Positions 43,401-53,429 are shown, counted from the stretch's first letter. The stretch is 64,000 bases of DNA from Nelumbo lutea (GCA_022828595.1 JAKGHH010000003.1:9424934-9488933), one strand, 5' to 3'. Notes: generated by a model from the sequence alone, not told the origin. Numbers and translations: made by a program.

Positions 43401-46400
43401 TATCAAGCAAATCCCAAGGTCAGAGAACACTGAGGTCGATGCCCTGTCCCAGTTAGCCATCACGAGTCACAACACCATGAAAACCGTGTACATAGAGGAC
43501 TTACCTTGGCCTAACATTCTCGGTGGGACAGAGGAGGTCACTCCCGTCCTTGAAGCAGAGCCGAGCTAGATCGACCCACTCGCGAGCTTCTTGCTAGATG
43601 GAACCCTCCCTGCGGACTGCAATGCAACCAAGAGGGTGTAGCGCCAGGCAGCCAAATACGTCATAATAGACGAACGGTTGTACTGACAGTCCTACACACT
43701 CCCCTACCTGCGTTGCTTGCGACCTACCGAAGCCGAGCTCGTACTCCGCGACACTCATGAAGGTCTGTGCGGCGGACACCTGGGGAGCAGAGCCCTCGCC
43801 CAAAAGGCACTTCGACAAGGATACTACTGGCCAACAATGAAGGCAGAAGCTGTCGAGCTTGTCAGAAAATGCGACAAGTGTCAAAAGCATGCCAATATCC
43901 ACCATCAGCCTGCCGCCAACCTCAAGTACCTCACTAGTACATGGGCCTTTGCACAATGGGGCATCGACCTCTTGGGGCCATTCCCACCAGCAACAAGTGG
44001 GAGAAAGTTCCTAGTGGTGGCAGTAGATTACTTCACAAAGTGGATAGAAATTGAACCTCTGGCAACAGTTACACCCGAAACATACAGAACTTCTTTTGGA
44101 AGAACATAGTATGTCGCTTCGGGCTACCTCGGGTACTGATATCCAACAATGGCAAACATTTCGAGGATATCAAGTTCCAAGAATAGTGCCAAAATATGGG
44201 AATTCGTCAGAACTTCACATCGGTCGCACACTCGCAGGCAAATGGTCAGACATAAGTAATGAACAAAGCCATCCTCCGCAGACTGGAAGCACGACAAGAC
44301 CGAGCTAAAGGGTTGTGGGCGGACGAGCTACCAAGTGTCTTGTGGGCTCACCGAACCACGGAAAAAAACCGCTACGGGAGAGACCACCTTTAAACTCACC
44401 TACGGCACCGAAGCGGTAATTCCGGTGGAAATCGAAGTACCTACACTGCGACTAGAAGCATACGACGAGCAGACAAACGGAGACGAGTTACGCACCAACC
44501 TTGACCTACTGGATGAGGTACGAGACCTCGCGCACATCCGAACTGCGGCCTACCAGCAAAAGGTAGCTCGGTACTATAACGCCAGAGTAAAGAAGAGGAG
44601 CTTCCGCGTCGACGACCTGGTTCTCCGTAAGATCACGGTACCCAAACCCAGCGTGGGGAAACTCGGACGCGACCTCAAGAGACACAGAAGTGACAGTGAC
44701 TGGGGTCCCCCCCCCCCGCTATTTATACTCACAGTGATCGAAAAGCGACGGCTTAGATCAAAGCCAATCCGACGGCCCACAGCCGCACCGATCGCGCGTC
44801 CCTTGAGACCGAGACGTGATTGGCGCACGTCTTTTCAAAACTGATGGAATGCCAGTGCACGCCTCCTCAATAAAAGTGGCAGCGACACACGTTTTTTCAA
44901 ATTTGAAAAGACGCCTGCTATCGCACCTCCCAAGTGGCGCGCTTTTTTGAAAATTTTGAAATAAAGTGCGCACCGTCACATCTATCGGCGCCTAGGCAGG
45001 CCGGCACGCTTCCCGCCTTTTGGACGCTCGAAGAAACCCAAGGAACCCTGACAACGCACCTCGCACCATCAGAACCAAGATCCAAAGGTCAGGGTAAATC
45101 TACTTGACACCTTGCGAACTCCCCGCGCCAGGGCAAGACGCTTAGCGCGAGGAGTGGGGGGCAATTGATGAAGGAAGATTTGGCCCGACCTCGCAATCAC
45201 GCCACGTGGCAAAAACAAGTAGCTCGGCACTTAAAGCAACGTACCTAGGGTGCAAACACCAAAGGGAAGAAACCAGCAGTCCGAACTCCCCTCGAGGAGA
45301 CCGAACTCCCTTCTAAGAGCTCGAACTCCCTACAAGGAGCCCGAACTCTCCCTTTAACCCCGAGCCAGACAAAGCTGTGACCCGAACTGGCCCGCCTCAT
45401 GGCAGTTCGGGACACTCCCCTATCCGAACTCAAGACTTCGCCTCGCACACTGCTCCAAGCACTTCGCCTCTAGAGCATCGAACTGGACAAACCGCACCGT
45501 ACTTGACACCGAAGGAATTCGTATCCAAGGGAGGCACACCTTACTGACTTGGGATCGACGATTGACAGCTGCACTTAAACGGCCACCTGCCACCGCCTTC
45601 TCTAGTTACAGAGATGGCTCCAACAAAGAGAGCAGTAGTAGTTCTGCCCCAGCAGAGGTGATGACACCCGAACAGGCAGAAGCGCAGAGGTAATCATACC
45701 CGACCTGACAGAAGATTAGGAGTGAGTGTGCAAAGTGATTATAAAAGACTCTCTACCCCACAGAACATGGTATGCAAACTTTGCGCTATCTGGTTTTATC
45801 TCGCCTTTGAAGGATTCTAACTTGAGCTTCGGAGCCTTTACACCGGGTTCCCCCCAGAGCTTCCTCATCTTCTCCATTTCTGGTTCCTTGCTGTTCAGTT
45901 CAGAGGCAAGGTCGTTGACAGCTAAGACCGGCCGGATTGGACACCATCAGGTTCAAATGCAAGTATTGATGGATTTAATTTGGATCGATTACCTGTAGAA
46001 AGTCTCCAATGTTAATGACCAGAGCTCCGGGCAGGGGCTTCACCTCCACCCATTGCTCACCTTTCTTCACTTGCAGCCCTCCGATCTCATTTTGCAGCAA
46101 CACCGTTAGTACTCCTGGATCAGTGTGAGGTGGGAATCCCATCGTCAGATCTGCCTGCGGGCAATAGGGGTAGTAGTGATCCACCCATGACCTTTTTTCT
46201 AAACACTTTAGCTCTTTCAATTTACTTGGTTTGACGTCCAATCCTTCACACAACAATTCCATCACTGTCTCAGCCAGTCTCTTCACGTTCTCATCCCATG
46301 CAATCATTTCTTTCCGGCATATGGCCGGAATTCGGTCGAGTTCAGGTGGGTTTGGTCCAGTCCAAACCTGGAGTGTATCTCCCCAGCTGGCTGCCTTGGA

Positions 46401-46847
46401 GCGGAAGAGATCAAGATTGGTGGCATACCAAACACTGCCTCTTTCTTGTCGACCGTAGTACTGCTTCTTCATCTCTACCGGCTGCTCGTGGAAGGATTTG
46501 ATGGCGCTGCTCGTCTCACCGAGGATCTTCTGTGAAATACCATGGTTGACGACTTGGAAGAAACCCCATGTACCGGCTGCTGCTCGGATTTCATTGACTA
46601 TTTCTGCTCGACGACTGGAATTAATGCCGGCCAGACTGATAACTGGGATGTCTACAGAAAGTAAAGAAGAAGGAGACAAGGTGGAGAGCCTATCAGGTGG
46701 GTGCACAAAGAACCTGGGGATGGTGGAGAGGCCAGAATCGACAAGGCCTTTGACGCCAATCCTTGAATCGTCGAATTCTTTCACCTCCTTCATCCGATCA
46801 TACTCCAGAGTTGCACCTGCAGCTGCCATCTTCTCTTCTTGAACCAA
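40118..46847 (-). CDS. 2-oxoglutarate/Fe(II) dioxygenase, ACC-oxidase-homologue type, two exons
   Basis: Exon 1 is 46847-45993 (285 codons), exon 2 is 40495-40118; together 410 aa. The family are soluble plant oxygenases that use 2-oxoglutarate and Fe(II) on specialised metabolites or hormones; the substrate cannot be told. Seen: the N-terminal DIOX_N-like part with GFFQVVNHGI, HTD (His241, Asp243), and distal His297 in QHRVLANHAREP, completing the Fe triad; RIS (308-310) is the 2-oxoglutarate-binding R-x-S. The donor is CTACAG|GTAATC and the acceptor GTCCAG|ATC. The protein extends ~40 residues beyond DFFKL, where relatives usually end, so the original stop may be lost. The intron is 5497 bp because of a retrotransposon. 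Confidence 0.82.
40496..41542. other. Intron DNA of the dioxygenase gene, left of the retrotransposon
   Basis: AT-rich sequence with no second gene. The short plus-strand frame at 40804-41049 has no recognisable domain. Confidence 0.5.
41543..43089 (+). pseudogene. Tat-type reverse transcriptase and RNase H, inactive
   Basis: The frame runs from QIGASVEEPLRTELV through WRICVDYTNLNRACPKD and FLDTYSGYNQIRMD to a stop at 42003. It resumes in shifted frames with FGLYCYKVMPFGLKNAG. Where the catalytic YVDD is expected the sequence reads YVSS (about 42151-42162), so both active-site Asp are lost. A further frameshift leads to SMKLNPNKCVFGV. The RNase H part (ELYLSASDEVVSSVLIKEAD, YALVTAAQKLRPYF, LTDKPL) is open to 43089. 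Confidence 0.85.
43090..43569 (+). pseudogene. Second (archaeal-type) RNase H domain
   Basis: The segment reads LHVDGSSNQQGSEARIVL, then ASNNKAEYEALIAGLNVA, VICSDSQLVVNQVTGEYE and PRSENTEVDALSQLA. These are the DG, E, D and D blocks of an RNase H fold. The domain lies between the first RNase H and the integrase, which is diagnostic of Tat-type elements. A TAG at 43087 separates it from the preceding domain. Confidence 0.85.
43570..44700 (+). pseudogene. Tat-type integrase, inactive
   Basis: It shows the HHCC zinc finger (THEGLCGGHLG ... CDKCQKH), the first catalytic Asp in GIDLLGPFPP, then after a frameshift ISNNGKHFEDIKFQ, where the second Asp of the usual SDNG is Asn. Farther on QANGQT is followed by TAA where the catalytic Glu is expected. 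The C-terminal part (FKLTYGTEAVIPVEI, YYNARVKKRSFRVDDLVLRK) is recognisable. With frameshifts and two of three catalytic residues gone, it cannot work. Confidence 0.85.
45150..45163 (+). promoter_or_regulatory. Polypurine tract of the Tat-type element
   Basis: GCGAGGAGTGGGGGGCAAT directly precedes the 3' LTR. Ten consecutive bases (GAGTGGGGGG) and the distance to TGATG match the non-autonomous elements at 4908 and 6078 closely. Confidence 0.8.
45166..45949 (+). mobile_element. 3' LTR of the Tat-type element (784 bp)
   Basis: It starts TGATGAAGGAAGATTTGGCC and ends GGACACCATCA, with the same TGATG/CATCA inverted ends as LTR A. A TATA-like TTATAAAAG lies at 45741. The first 20 bases match the array LTR at most positions, and both then have CACGTGG about 25 bp on. 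There is no minisatellite. It ends 43 bp from the exon 1 donor of the dioxygenase gene. Confidence 0.85.
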
Positions 46848-47511
46848 ATGCTTCTGTGTTGTATGTTCAGTACAAGGGCAACATTAATTTAAGCAGCCTC
46901 CGATGTTGACCAGATAGTCAGAGTTGCGTAATCAGATTGAACGCCAAACTTAAAAAAGTAAATAAATAAATTGTTTAAGCCTCCCTTGTGTACGTTTTTC
47001 CATAAATGCTTTAACCGTGCATTCTGTAATTGATGGCCACGTGGCCCTCGTCAAGTGACCAATACTGAAAATGACCTTACCATTCCTGACGCCGTAGCAA
47101 GTACGGTGCTAGTATTTTTTTATAACTTTTATTTTGTTTAAACAAAAATTGTCTAATTTATTATTATTATTTCTTTATTTTTTAAAAGATTATTTGTATT
47201 GTAATATTTACTTAATTAATTATTATTGTTATTATTAAGTATTTAATTAATAATTTTATTATCACAATAATTATTATAATTAAATTTTTTTACTATAAAA
47301 ATTTAAAGATTAATCAAAATGTAATATTTACTTAATTATTTAATTAAAGATTAATGTTGTTTTTAATTAGTAATGGCAATGATTATTTTCTTATATTTTT
47401 ATTAATATTCAGTATTTAATTACTGAGTATTGTTGTTATAATAGATTTTCTAATTACACTAAATTCTAGTAATTTACATAACTTTAATGCACAATCAGTT
47501 TTTTAAGTTCA

Positions 47512-47765
47512 GTGTATTGGCCAACCATGCCCGAGAGCCACGAATCTCTATCGCTATTTTTATCAGTGTGCATCACACAGAAGACTCTGACAGTTATGGA
47601 CCATTGGAAGAGCTGCTGTCACCAGAAAAACCGGCCAGCTACAGAAAATTTACAATCGAAGAATTCAGAAACAAGTTCTTTACCAAAGAGATTGCTGATA
47701 AGCCTCTGATAGATTTCTTTAAACTGAGGAGTGGAAGTGGGAAAAAAAACTGCTACCACAATTGA
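47512..47765 (+). pseudogene. Inverted partial copy of dioxygenase exon 2
   Basis: The plus strand encodes VLANHAREPRISIAIFISVH through IDFFKLRSG, identical to exon 2 of the gene over 224 bp, then diverges and stops (GSGKKNCYHN). The first 37 bases of the exon and all of exon 1 are missing. It begins 665 bp upstream of the gene's start codon and points away from it. It keeps the distal Arg-x-Ser but not the Fe-binding His. Confidence 0.9.
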
Positions 47766-47888
47766 CAGAATTTCATACCATAATATCTATCATACTACCT
47801 ATATGAAATAATCAAATTATTGGTTTTCATGTTTGTCTTGTGTGATGGAACAACCTCTTTAATGTCCAAATTACTAGACTCGTATATA

Positions 47889-48226
47889 TAGGGGTGTCAA
47901 TGGACCGATTTTGGATTGGACCCCATCCAAATCAAAATCAATTTGGACAGACTGGACGGATCAATATGACATTGGATTGGATCTGATCTGTCCATAATGA
48001 ATTTATATTGGATTAAACCAATATCTGGTCCATTGATAGAAAATAAGAACATAGGTGTCAATGGACCAGGTTTGAGTAACAGGAATTTGAGCAGATTGGA
48101 CAGTCTCTGGACCAGTCCAAAATGGTCCAAAATATTTATCGGACTGGATTGGACCAGGTTCATTTGTGATGGATTCACATTGGACTGGATCTCATTGGAC
48201 CAAATCCAGTCCAATTGACACCCCTA
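47889..48226. mobile_element. hAT-type MITE with 8-bp duplication and visible empty site
   Basis: The ends TAGGGGTGTCAATGGACC and CCAATTGACACCCCTA are inverted. CGTATATA flanks both sides (47881-47888, 48227-48234). The homologous arm at 40070-40090 reads, on the minus strand, GACTCGTATATACAAAG, one CGTATATA without the insert. An internal TAGGTGTCAATGGACC at 48051 suggests that two related elements are merged. Confidence 0.93.
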
Positions 48227-48363
48227 CGTATATACAAAGACCTTCTATGCATCAATGTATTATTTGATTTGATGTGTTAGTAGTATATCTGTATATGTGC
48301 TCCTTAAATAACTAGTTAAGCTATTGAAAGATAAATTGAGTTCTATTTTCCCCGGGCAACAAA

Positions 48364-48569
48364 TAGGGGTGGCCATGAGTCGAGCTCTTTAGGAGTTATT
48401 CGAGTTCAGTTCAGCTCGGTTTCAACCGAGCTTCGAGCTAAGTTCGAGGCCAATTTGTAGGTTCATTTATTAGTCAAGCCGAGGTCGAGCCAAATAAAGC
48501 TCAACTCGTGAAGCTTGCGAGCCGGCTCAAATAACTATTCAAATTCAACTCGGTTCAAATCCACCCCTA
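48364..48569. mobile_element. hAT-type MITE, 206 bp
   Basis: The ends TAGGGGTGG and CCACCCCTA are perfect 9-bp inverted repeats. The flanks GCAACAAA and GCAACTGG share five of eight bases, a decayed 8-bp duplication at best. The interior is rich in GAGCTC/GAGTTC/GAGCC words. The element is absent from inverted-repeat arm 1. Confidence 0.7.
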
Positions 48570-49118
48570 GCAACTGGTGATTCAACCTCTATATCTTATT
48601 TTTCTACCACAAACCCAAGTTCCTCTTACATATTACTTAACCCTTAGAAATTTGTAGATCCCTTTTGATCTATACTTAACCAACGACTTATGAAGTGGCT
48701 CATGTCTTGGCCTCAAATCCTTCCTCAATCCAGCCCATGGACCAATGCATTGTTCTGGGCTAAAGATCCACCATCCAAGCCCAACCTGATGTCTAAAATG
48801 GGATGATCATCCCCCTCACCCAACCTTGAATTCGGGCTCATCACCTGAGTTTCCGACAAACCGGCTGCCTCAACACAAAACATTCCAAATCAGGTAGGCA
48901 CAGAATTCAATGAACACTTAGAAAATTTTTGGACACTTGTTCCTTAAAATACTTTTGATAGTGGTTTGAGTATTTATTAAGTACTCATTGAATGTGCTTA
49001 TAATGCTGTGCCTACTAGATCCGGACTCAATACAAAATGGTTCCTCTCCAACATCAAAATTAAATTTTGAATTTGGGAAAGAGTTGTATGGTGGCTCTTT
49101 GAGGTAGTGAGGTGACAG

Positions 49119-49262
49119 GATCTGCTCCTCACACATGAGCGCCTCACATGCACATCCACTGTGCATTGGGAATATCTCCCGTGAATAATAACAGATAAGT
49201 ACGGGAGATGTTCCCAATGTATGATAGGATGTGTGTGAGGCGCCAGGTGTGAGGAGCAGATC
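49119..49262. repeat. Foldback MITE, 144 bp hairpin
   Basis: The left arm GATCTGCTCCTCACAC ... GCGCCTCACA ... CATTGGGAATATCTCCCGT pairs with the right arm in the same order. The loop is only about 20 bp. A more diverged relative lies at 38798-38947. No clear target duplication was seen. Confidence 0.8.
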
Positions 49263-49559
49263 ATGAAGTGTACTCCTTGGTTAGAGTCTATTACTGTCCC
49301 GGATTGTACAAACAATTAAAACTTTATGAAGAATCATCTGAAAATATGCCTTTTGTTTATGGATAAACGCAAATACAGTATGGCCGGATGCTAAAGATTA
49401 TAGTTTCATACAATGGTATTTACCAAACAAGAAAAAAATTTCTGGTGGAGTGGGGATAATATATCACGTCCACTGTTTTGTTGCACTTTAGAATGTCCAA
49501 AGTTGTATAGTATATTATGGTCACAAAGGCCATGGTCTCACTTGACCACTTAGTTATTT

Positions 49560-49906
49560 AAATTATTTGATCATTTTTTTATTGTAATATTTGAATGTGT
49601 ATAATACGTAATATAAAAGGTAATATTTACAAATTTTAAATTTAAATTATTTGTTTTGAACCATATAATGATAATCTATATGTTAAGTTACTTAATTTAA
49701 TCAATAAAAATTATACAAGTCTTAAACTATATATTATCTTTATTGAAAATCAAGTTTTTAAATAACATTTTTTTATGAAAGGGGAGTAGAGAAATAACAA
49801 GTTTCACAAATAGACCCTGGAACTGACCCCGAAATAACTGACCCCTATAGGGTAGGTTCTAGGTTCTGTCGTGGAACCAAACCGAACCGACCCATACTCA
49901 CCCCTA
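49560..49906. mobile_element. Shortened inverted copy of the 29034 hAT-type family
   Basis: The right end, read inverted, is TAGGGGTGAGTATGGGTCG, as at 29034. The adjoining part has the same GGTTCGGTTTGG and GGGTAGGTTC words and an AAACTATATATTATCTTT stretch. The other end and the target duplication were not found. Confidence 0.6.
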
Positions 49907-49911
49907 TCTCT

Positions 49912-51068
49912 ATTGTTTATATCACTTGTAATTAAGCATTTTAACTTGAGATGTCATTAAATGCTAATTTAAGTCACTTTTAATCACGGCATTTTGAGAC
50001 ACCATTAAAAGCTAATTTAATTACTTTTAATTAAAGCAATATAATTCAATCCACAGTTGAAAATATCTTGTTAAAAATCATAAAGTTTAAACCCTAGTCG
50101 TTAATTCACAAGTCACAACAACCATTAGTCCACCACTTTCTTATCTTCTTGTCATAAAAGCTAAATTTTGATTATTAAAATTTATATACTAACAATGTTA
50201 ACACAAATTACATTTATTACTAAAATTTAAGATAATATATATACATATTATAAATATTATCTAAATTTATATATAATAAATATTAGTGTATGTACACACA
50301 CATTTTAGTTCCTCCATTATTTTTTAAAGATGACTAAATGTGTTTTGATGCATTATATAAATCATTAAAGTATGATTTTTATGTTTAAATAAATTAGTTA
50401 TAATCATATAAAACTCAATTTTATTGTTGTTAATATATTTTGAAGGGTTTTTTTTTTTTGAATTTCCTAGTGCACTTGTGTGTATATTGATTTTCCGTCC
50501 ATATCAACATGTATTCAAAGTGTATCCTGATATATATTTTAAATTTACCTTTTCAATACACCTTGTGTTTTCAATGTTGTTCTAGGGGATTTTTGGCATT
50601 GTTGCCAATTTCCTAAAAAACACTGCCATGTTGGTGCTAGTGGGATTGGCATTGAAATTTATGTTTGGCTGGCTGATTTTTGTGAATTTCAAGAAATCAC
50701 CCAAAAATCGATTCTTGAAACGAGCCCCTTTTTCGGGGATCACCATTTTCAATGATTTCTTTATTTCCAATTGATTTTGTTTTTTTAGAATGACATGGCA
50801 TATGATGTGGCGTTGAATAGTCACACCAATGTAAAAATAAATGACCCTTGAGAATTAATACTAAACGGATTCAACGTTGATTTCTCAAAAAATCGGCTTA
50901 CATGGCATAAATGATAGCAAATAACAAAACGTATGGATTTTTGAAAAATGATTGATTTAAAAAATCACCAATTTTTGAAAAAATCAATAAGAAAGAAACA
51001 AAACGGTTGCCAAACATCACCGGAATTGCTTTAAGTGTTGCTACTGCTGAAAGGAAATCTCTTTTAAT
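49912..51068. other. AT-rich spacer
   Basis: No gene was recognised. TTTGGCATTGTTGCCAA at 50590 and GGTTGCCAAACATCACC at 51005 could be decayed inverted ends of a Harbinger-type MITE, but the support is weak. Confidence 0.35.
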
Positions 51069-51076
51069 CCCATATC

Positions 51077-51530
51077 TTGGGGTGCAAGTTGAGAGGTTGG
51101 GCTTGATCTATGGTTAACCCAGGCCCAACCCTAAAATTTGTGCTTAAGGCTTGAGCTTGAACCAAACCCAAGGTCAATCATGATCTTTTCAATCTGAGCC
51201 CAGTCCCATTGTAATTTGATATATTCGGGTTTGGTTCGAGCCTAATTGGGCTTAAGTTGGTCAATGAACCCACTCTAAAATTATATATATATATATATAG
51301 ATAAAAAATTATAATATATATGTATGCATGAATATGTATAATTAGCCTGTACTTAGATTGAGCTCAGACTCTTTCTAATATTTAGGCCTAGGTTCAGCCC
51401 GAAAAATAAAAGTAACTAGAATTCTTGGACGGTTGGACCTGAGCCCAAACGGAAGACGAAAATTCAACCCATAAAATTTTGGGCTGAATCGGTTCGGGCT
51501 CAGGCTGGACCCGCCGAAGTTGCACTCCTA
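51077..51530. mobile_element. hAT-type MITE with 8-bp target duplication
   Basis: The left end TTGGGGTGCAAGTTGAG and right end CGAAGTTGCACTCCTA are imperfect inverted repeats. CCCATATC flanks both sides exactly (51069-51076, 51531-51538). The interior holds an AT-rich core between GGGCT/GGTTC-rich arms. No transposase. Confidence 0.85.
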
Positions 51531-51712
51531 CCCATATCAACGAGCTTGGTCAAATAAGTGTGTTCCTGTGCGCCGCGGATGATAGGACGTGGGTGTCATC
51601 TCATCGTTTGATAAATCATCCTCGTAAAATATTTTCACACTTGCCGCACATTGAGAATACCTCCTGTACTTATTTGTTTTATGGGCCTTGACGTGCGTGT
51701 AAGACAGTAAGA

Positions 51713-51828
51713 CTGGGTTTGGTTTGAAGGAAAATATAGAGAAAGGTGAGAAAATCTTTACAAATTTTGTATGAATTTTTCTACCTTTTTCTTTCTTTCC
51801 CTGCTTTTTTCTTCAAACCAAACATACC
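51713..51828. repeat. Small foldback MITE
   Basis: GGGTTTGGTTTGAAGGAAAA at the left pairs with TTTTTTCTTCAAACCAAAC at the right, about 110 bp overall. GCGCTTGGTTTGAAGGAAAA at 38429 may be a relative. The termini suggest a PIF/Harbinger-type element, but no 3-bp duplication could be fixed. Confidence 0.6.
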
Positions 51829-51929
51829 TACTCGTAACCCGGTAACCGTCTAAGGGGGAAATCTGGATTCTGATGCAGAAACTACCGAGTCCCACCTAAA
51901 GTCAATCGAATGATCAGGAACTCTTGACT

Positions 51930-52620
51930 CATGTGGGGCCGCCCTTCCGCGCGAAGAATTCTTAGGCATATAAATGAACGGCAGACATTGCGAGCAATTT
52001 CCGAATGCGAACATCGTGCGCGGTCTCCGTCTTTCTGCCTAGCCGGCGAACGTTGCTCTGCAGAGGCCGGAATCTGGAATTCCTCGCTGGTAATTTGTAT
52101 ATTGCTTGAAATTCTCGATGTTCCACCATTATTTTGCTTCTTTTAGTAGCTTTTCATCCGTACTTCTGGTGTTTGAACTCCAAAAACTGAAATTTGATTA
52201 GGTTTTTGCCTGCCTTTAGAATTATAAATTCACCATCGCATAAACCAGAACAGAGGAGGTAATTCGCCTATCCGCTATTGTCATCCTCCTGAAGCAGACA
52301 CACATTACCGTCATTCGTAGCTATCGTCGCCGCCACCCATTGCTAGCATTCTCATCTTTGGCATCCAGATTAGTTCCCGAACTCCCCCTTCTTAGACGTG
52401 GCTCATTCATCACGGGTTTTCCAACTCCAGTTCATCGAATTCACTTCAAAAGGTGCATCCTTTTCTACCACAGCGGCAAATCAAAAAAGTTGAAGGCAAA
52501 ATTAGGCATTAGTCTCGCCACAATTGCCTTTCACGCCTGTCCAATTTTCTTTCTAGTTTTTATTTTTAAACTTTTACTTATGATTCCGACTTGTCTCACT
52601 TTGTTTGGCGATCTGTGATG
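51930..52620 (+). other. GC-richer segment, possible upstream exons
   Basis: This stretch is richer in CG than its surroundings (CGCGCGAAG, CGTGCGCGG, CGTCGCCGCC). It has donor-like sites at 52090 (CTG|GTAATT) and 52258 (GAG|GTAATT). The frame from 52340 begins MLAFSSLASRLVPELPLLRR and is rich in Ser, Arg and Leu, like an organelle targeting sequence. It could hold 5' exons of the ERGIC3-like gene, whose 5' UTR has an acceptor at 57980, or of another gene. No proof either way. Confidence 0.35.
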
Positions 52621-52954
52621 ATGTGTAATGGCCTTGTGTTGTAATGGATCGATGCTAGGATTGTTTCATGACTTGATTTTTTTGACCCTATTCAATGCTT
52701 CCCTTTAACGTTTTGTATAGCTATCCCGTAATAGTTCTTTCCAGAAAACCACCATGCAAAGGTTGAATTTGATCAGCATTGCTTATGGCGTTTTCTGGGT
52801 TTTAATCGGGTATGCTCATTCCGCGATCTTTGTCTTTTTTCCCTTTTCATATAATATAAATCAGATTAGGTAGGATCAATTCGTTTATTTGAGCGCCTAT
52901 TTTCGGATTAGCTAGGATCAATTAGTTTATTTGGATGCCTATTTTGTCTAGTTT

Positions 52955-53340
52955 CATTTTTTTTTCAAACAGGTAATATGAAAAATTCATTAAAACAAAA
53001 AGCATGTGCAACAAGTAGCTGTACACAGGGATTTACAAAAACTGCAACCAGCAGAACTATACCCCCAAACCCTGATTTACAAAAGGATTCCCGCAAAAAA
53101 GGAACTAAAACTTCTGTCCTTAAATACATTGTTTACTGCTAACCAAGATAACATTTTTCCCACAACTTTCTAAAACACTGTCTGAAGAGCTATGGTAGTT
53201 CTTGAAGATCCCTGCATTCCTCCCCTGCCAGATACACCAGAAAACTGCAACAGGAGTTATGGGAAAATGATTAGAGTTGATTAATGTGATTATTTTATCT
53301 TGTGAAATAATAATCAAAATGACTAGTTCTCTCTGGCTAG
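52955..53340 (-). mobile_element. LINE 3' end fragment
   Basis: The minus strand encodes PVAVFWCIWQGRNAGIFKN, the W-x-I-W-x-x-RN motif that follows the zinc-binding domain of plant L1-type ORF2. A T run at 52958-52968 is the inverse poly-A tail. The rest of the element is missing. Confidence 0.65.
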
Positions 53341-53429
53341 AAACGTATACTAGTGACTAGTTAATGATTCTCAAATTTTTTCCCTTTCTTTCTTCTTATT
53401 ATTAAATACTGTAACTTAGGATCTTTTTA

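Larger units (their letters stand above)
41543..45949 (+). mobile_element. 5'-truncated Tat-type Ty3/gypsy retrotransposon
   Basis: The order on the plus strand is reverse transcriptase (from 41543), RNase H, a second archaeal-type RNase H (VDGSSNQQG at ~43100), integrase (43700-44690), polypurine tract and 3' LTR. The second RNase H before the integrase marks the Tat lineage (Ogre/Retand relatives). gag, protease and the 5' LTR are gone. The element lies in the intron of the minus-strand dioxygenase gene, in antisense orientation. Its LTR ends and polypurine tract match the array at 2531-9980. Confidence 0.88.
47736..48780 (+). repeat. Inverted-repeat arm 2: diverged 3' flank with insertions
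   Basis: Beyond the identical block, this flank aligns with the reverse complement of 39770-40234. Shared words include AATAATCAAATTATTGGTTTT and, after the MITE, CTTGGCCTCAAATCCTTCC-type sequence. It carries two MITE insertions (47889-48226 and 48364-48569) absent from the other arm. Confidence 0.8.
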
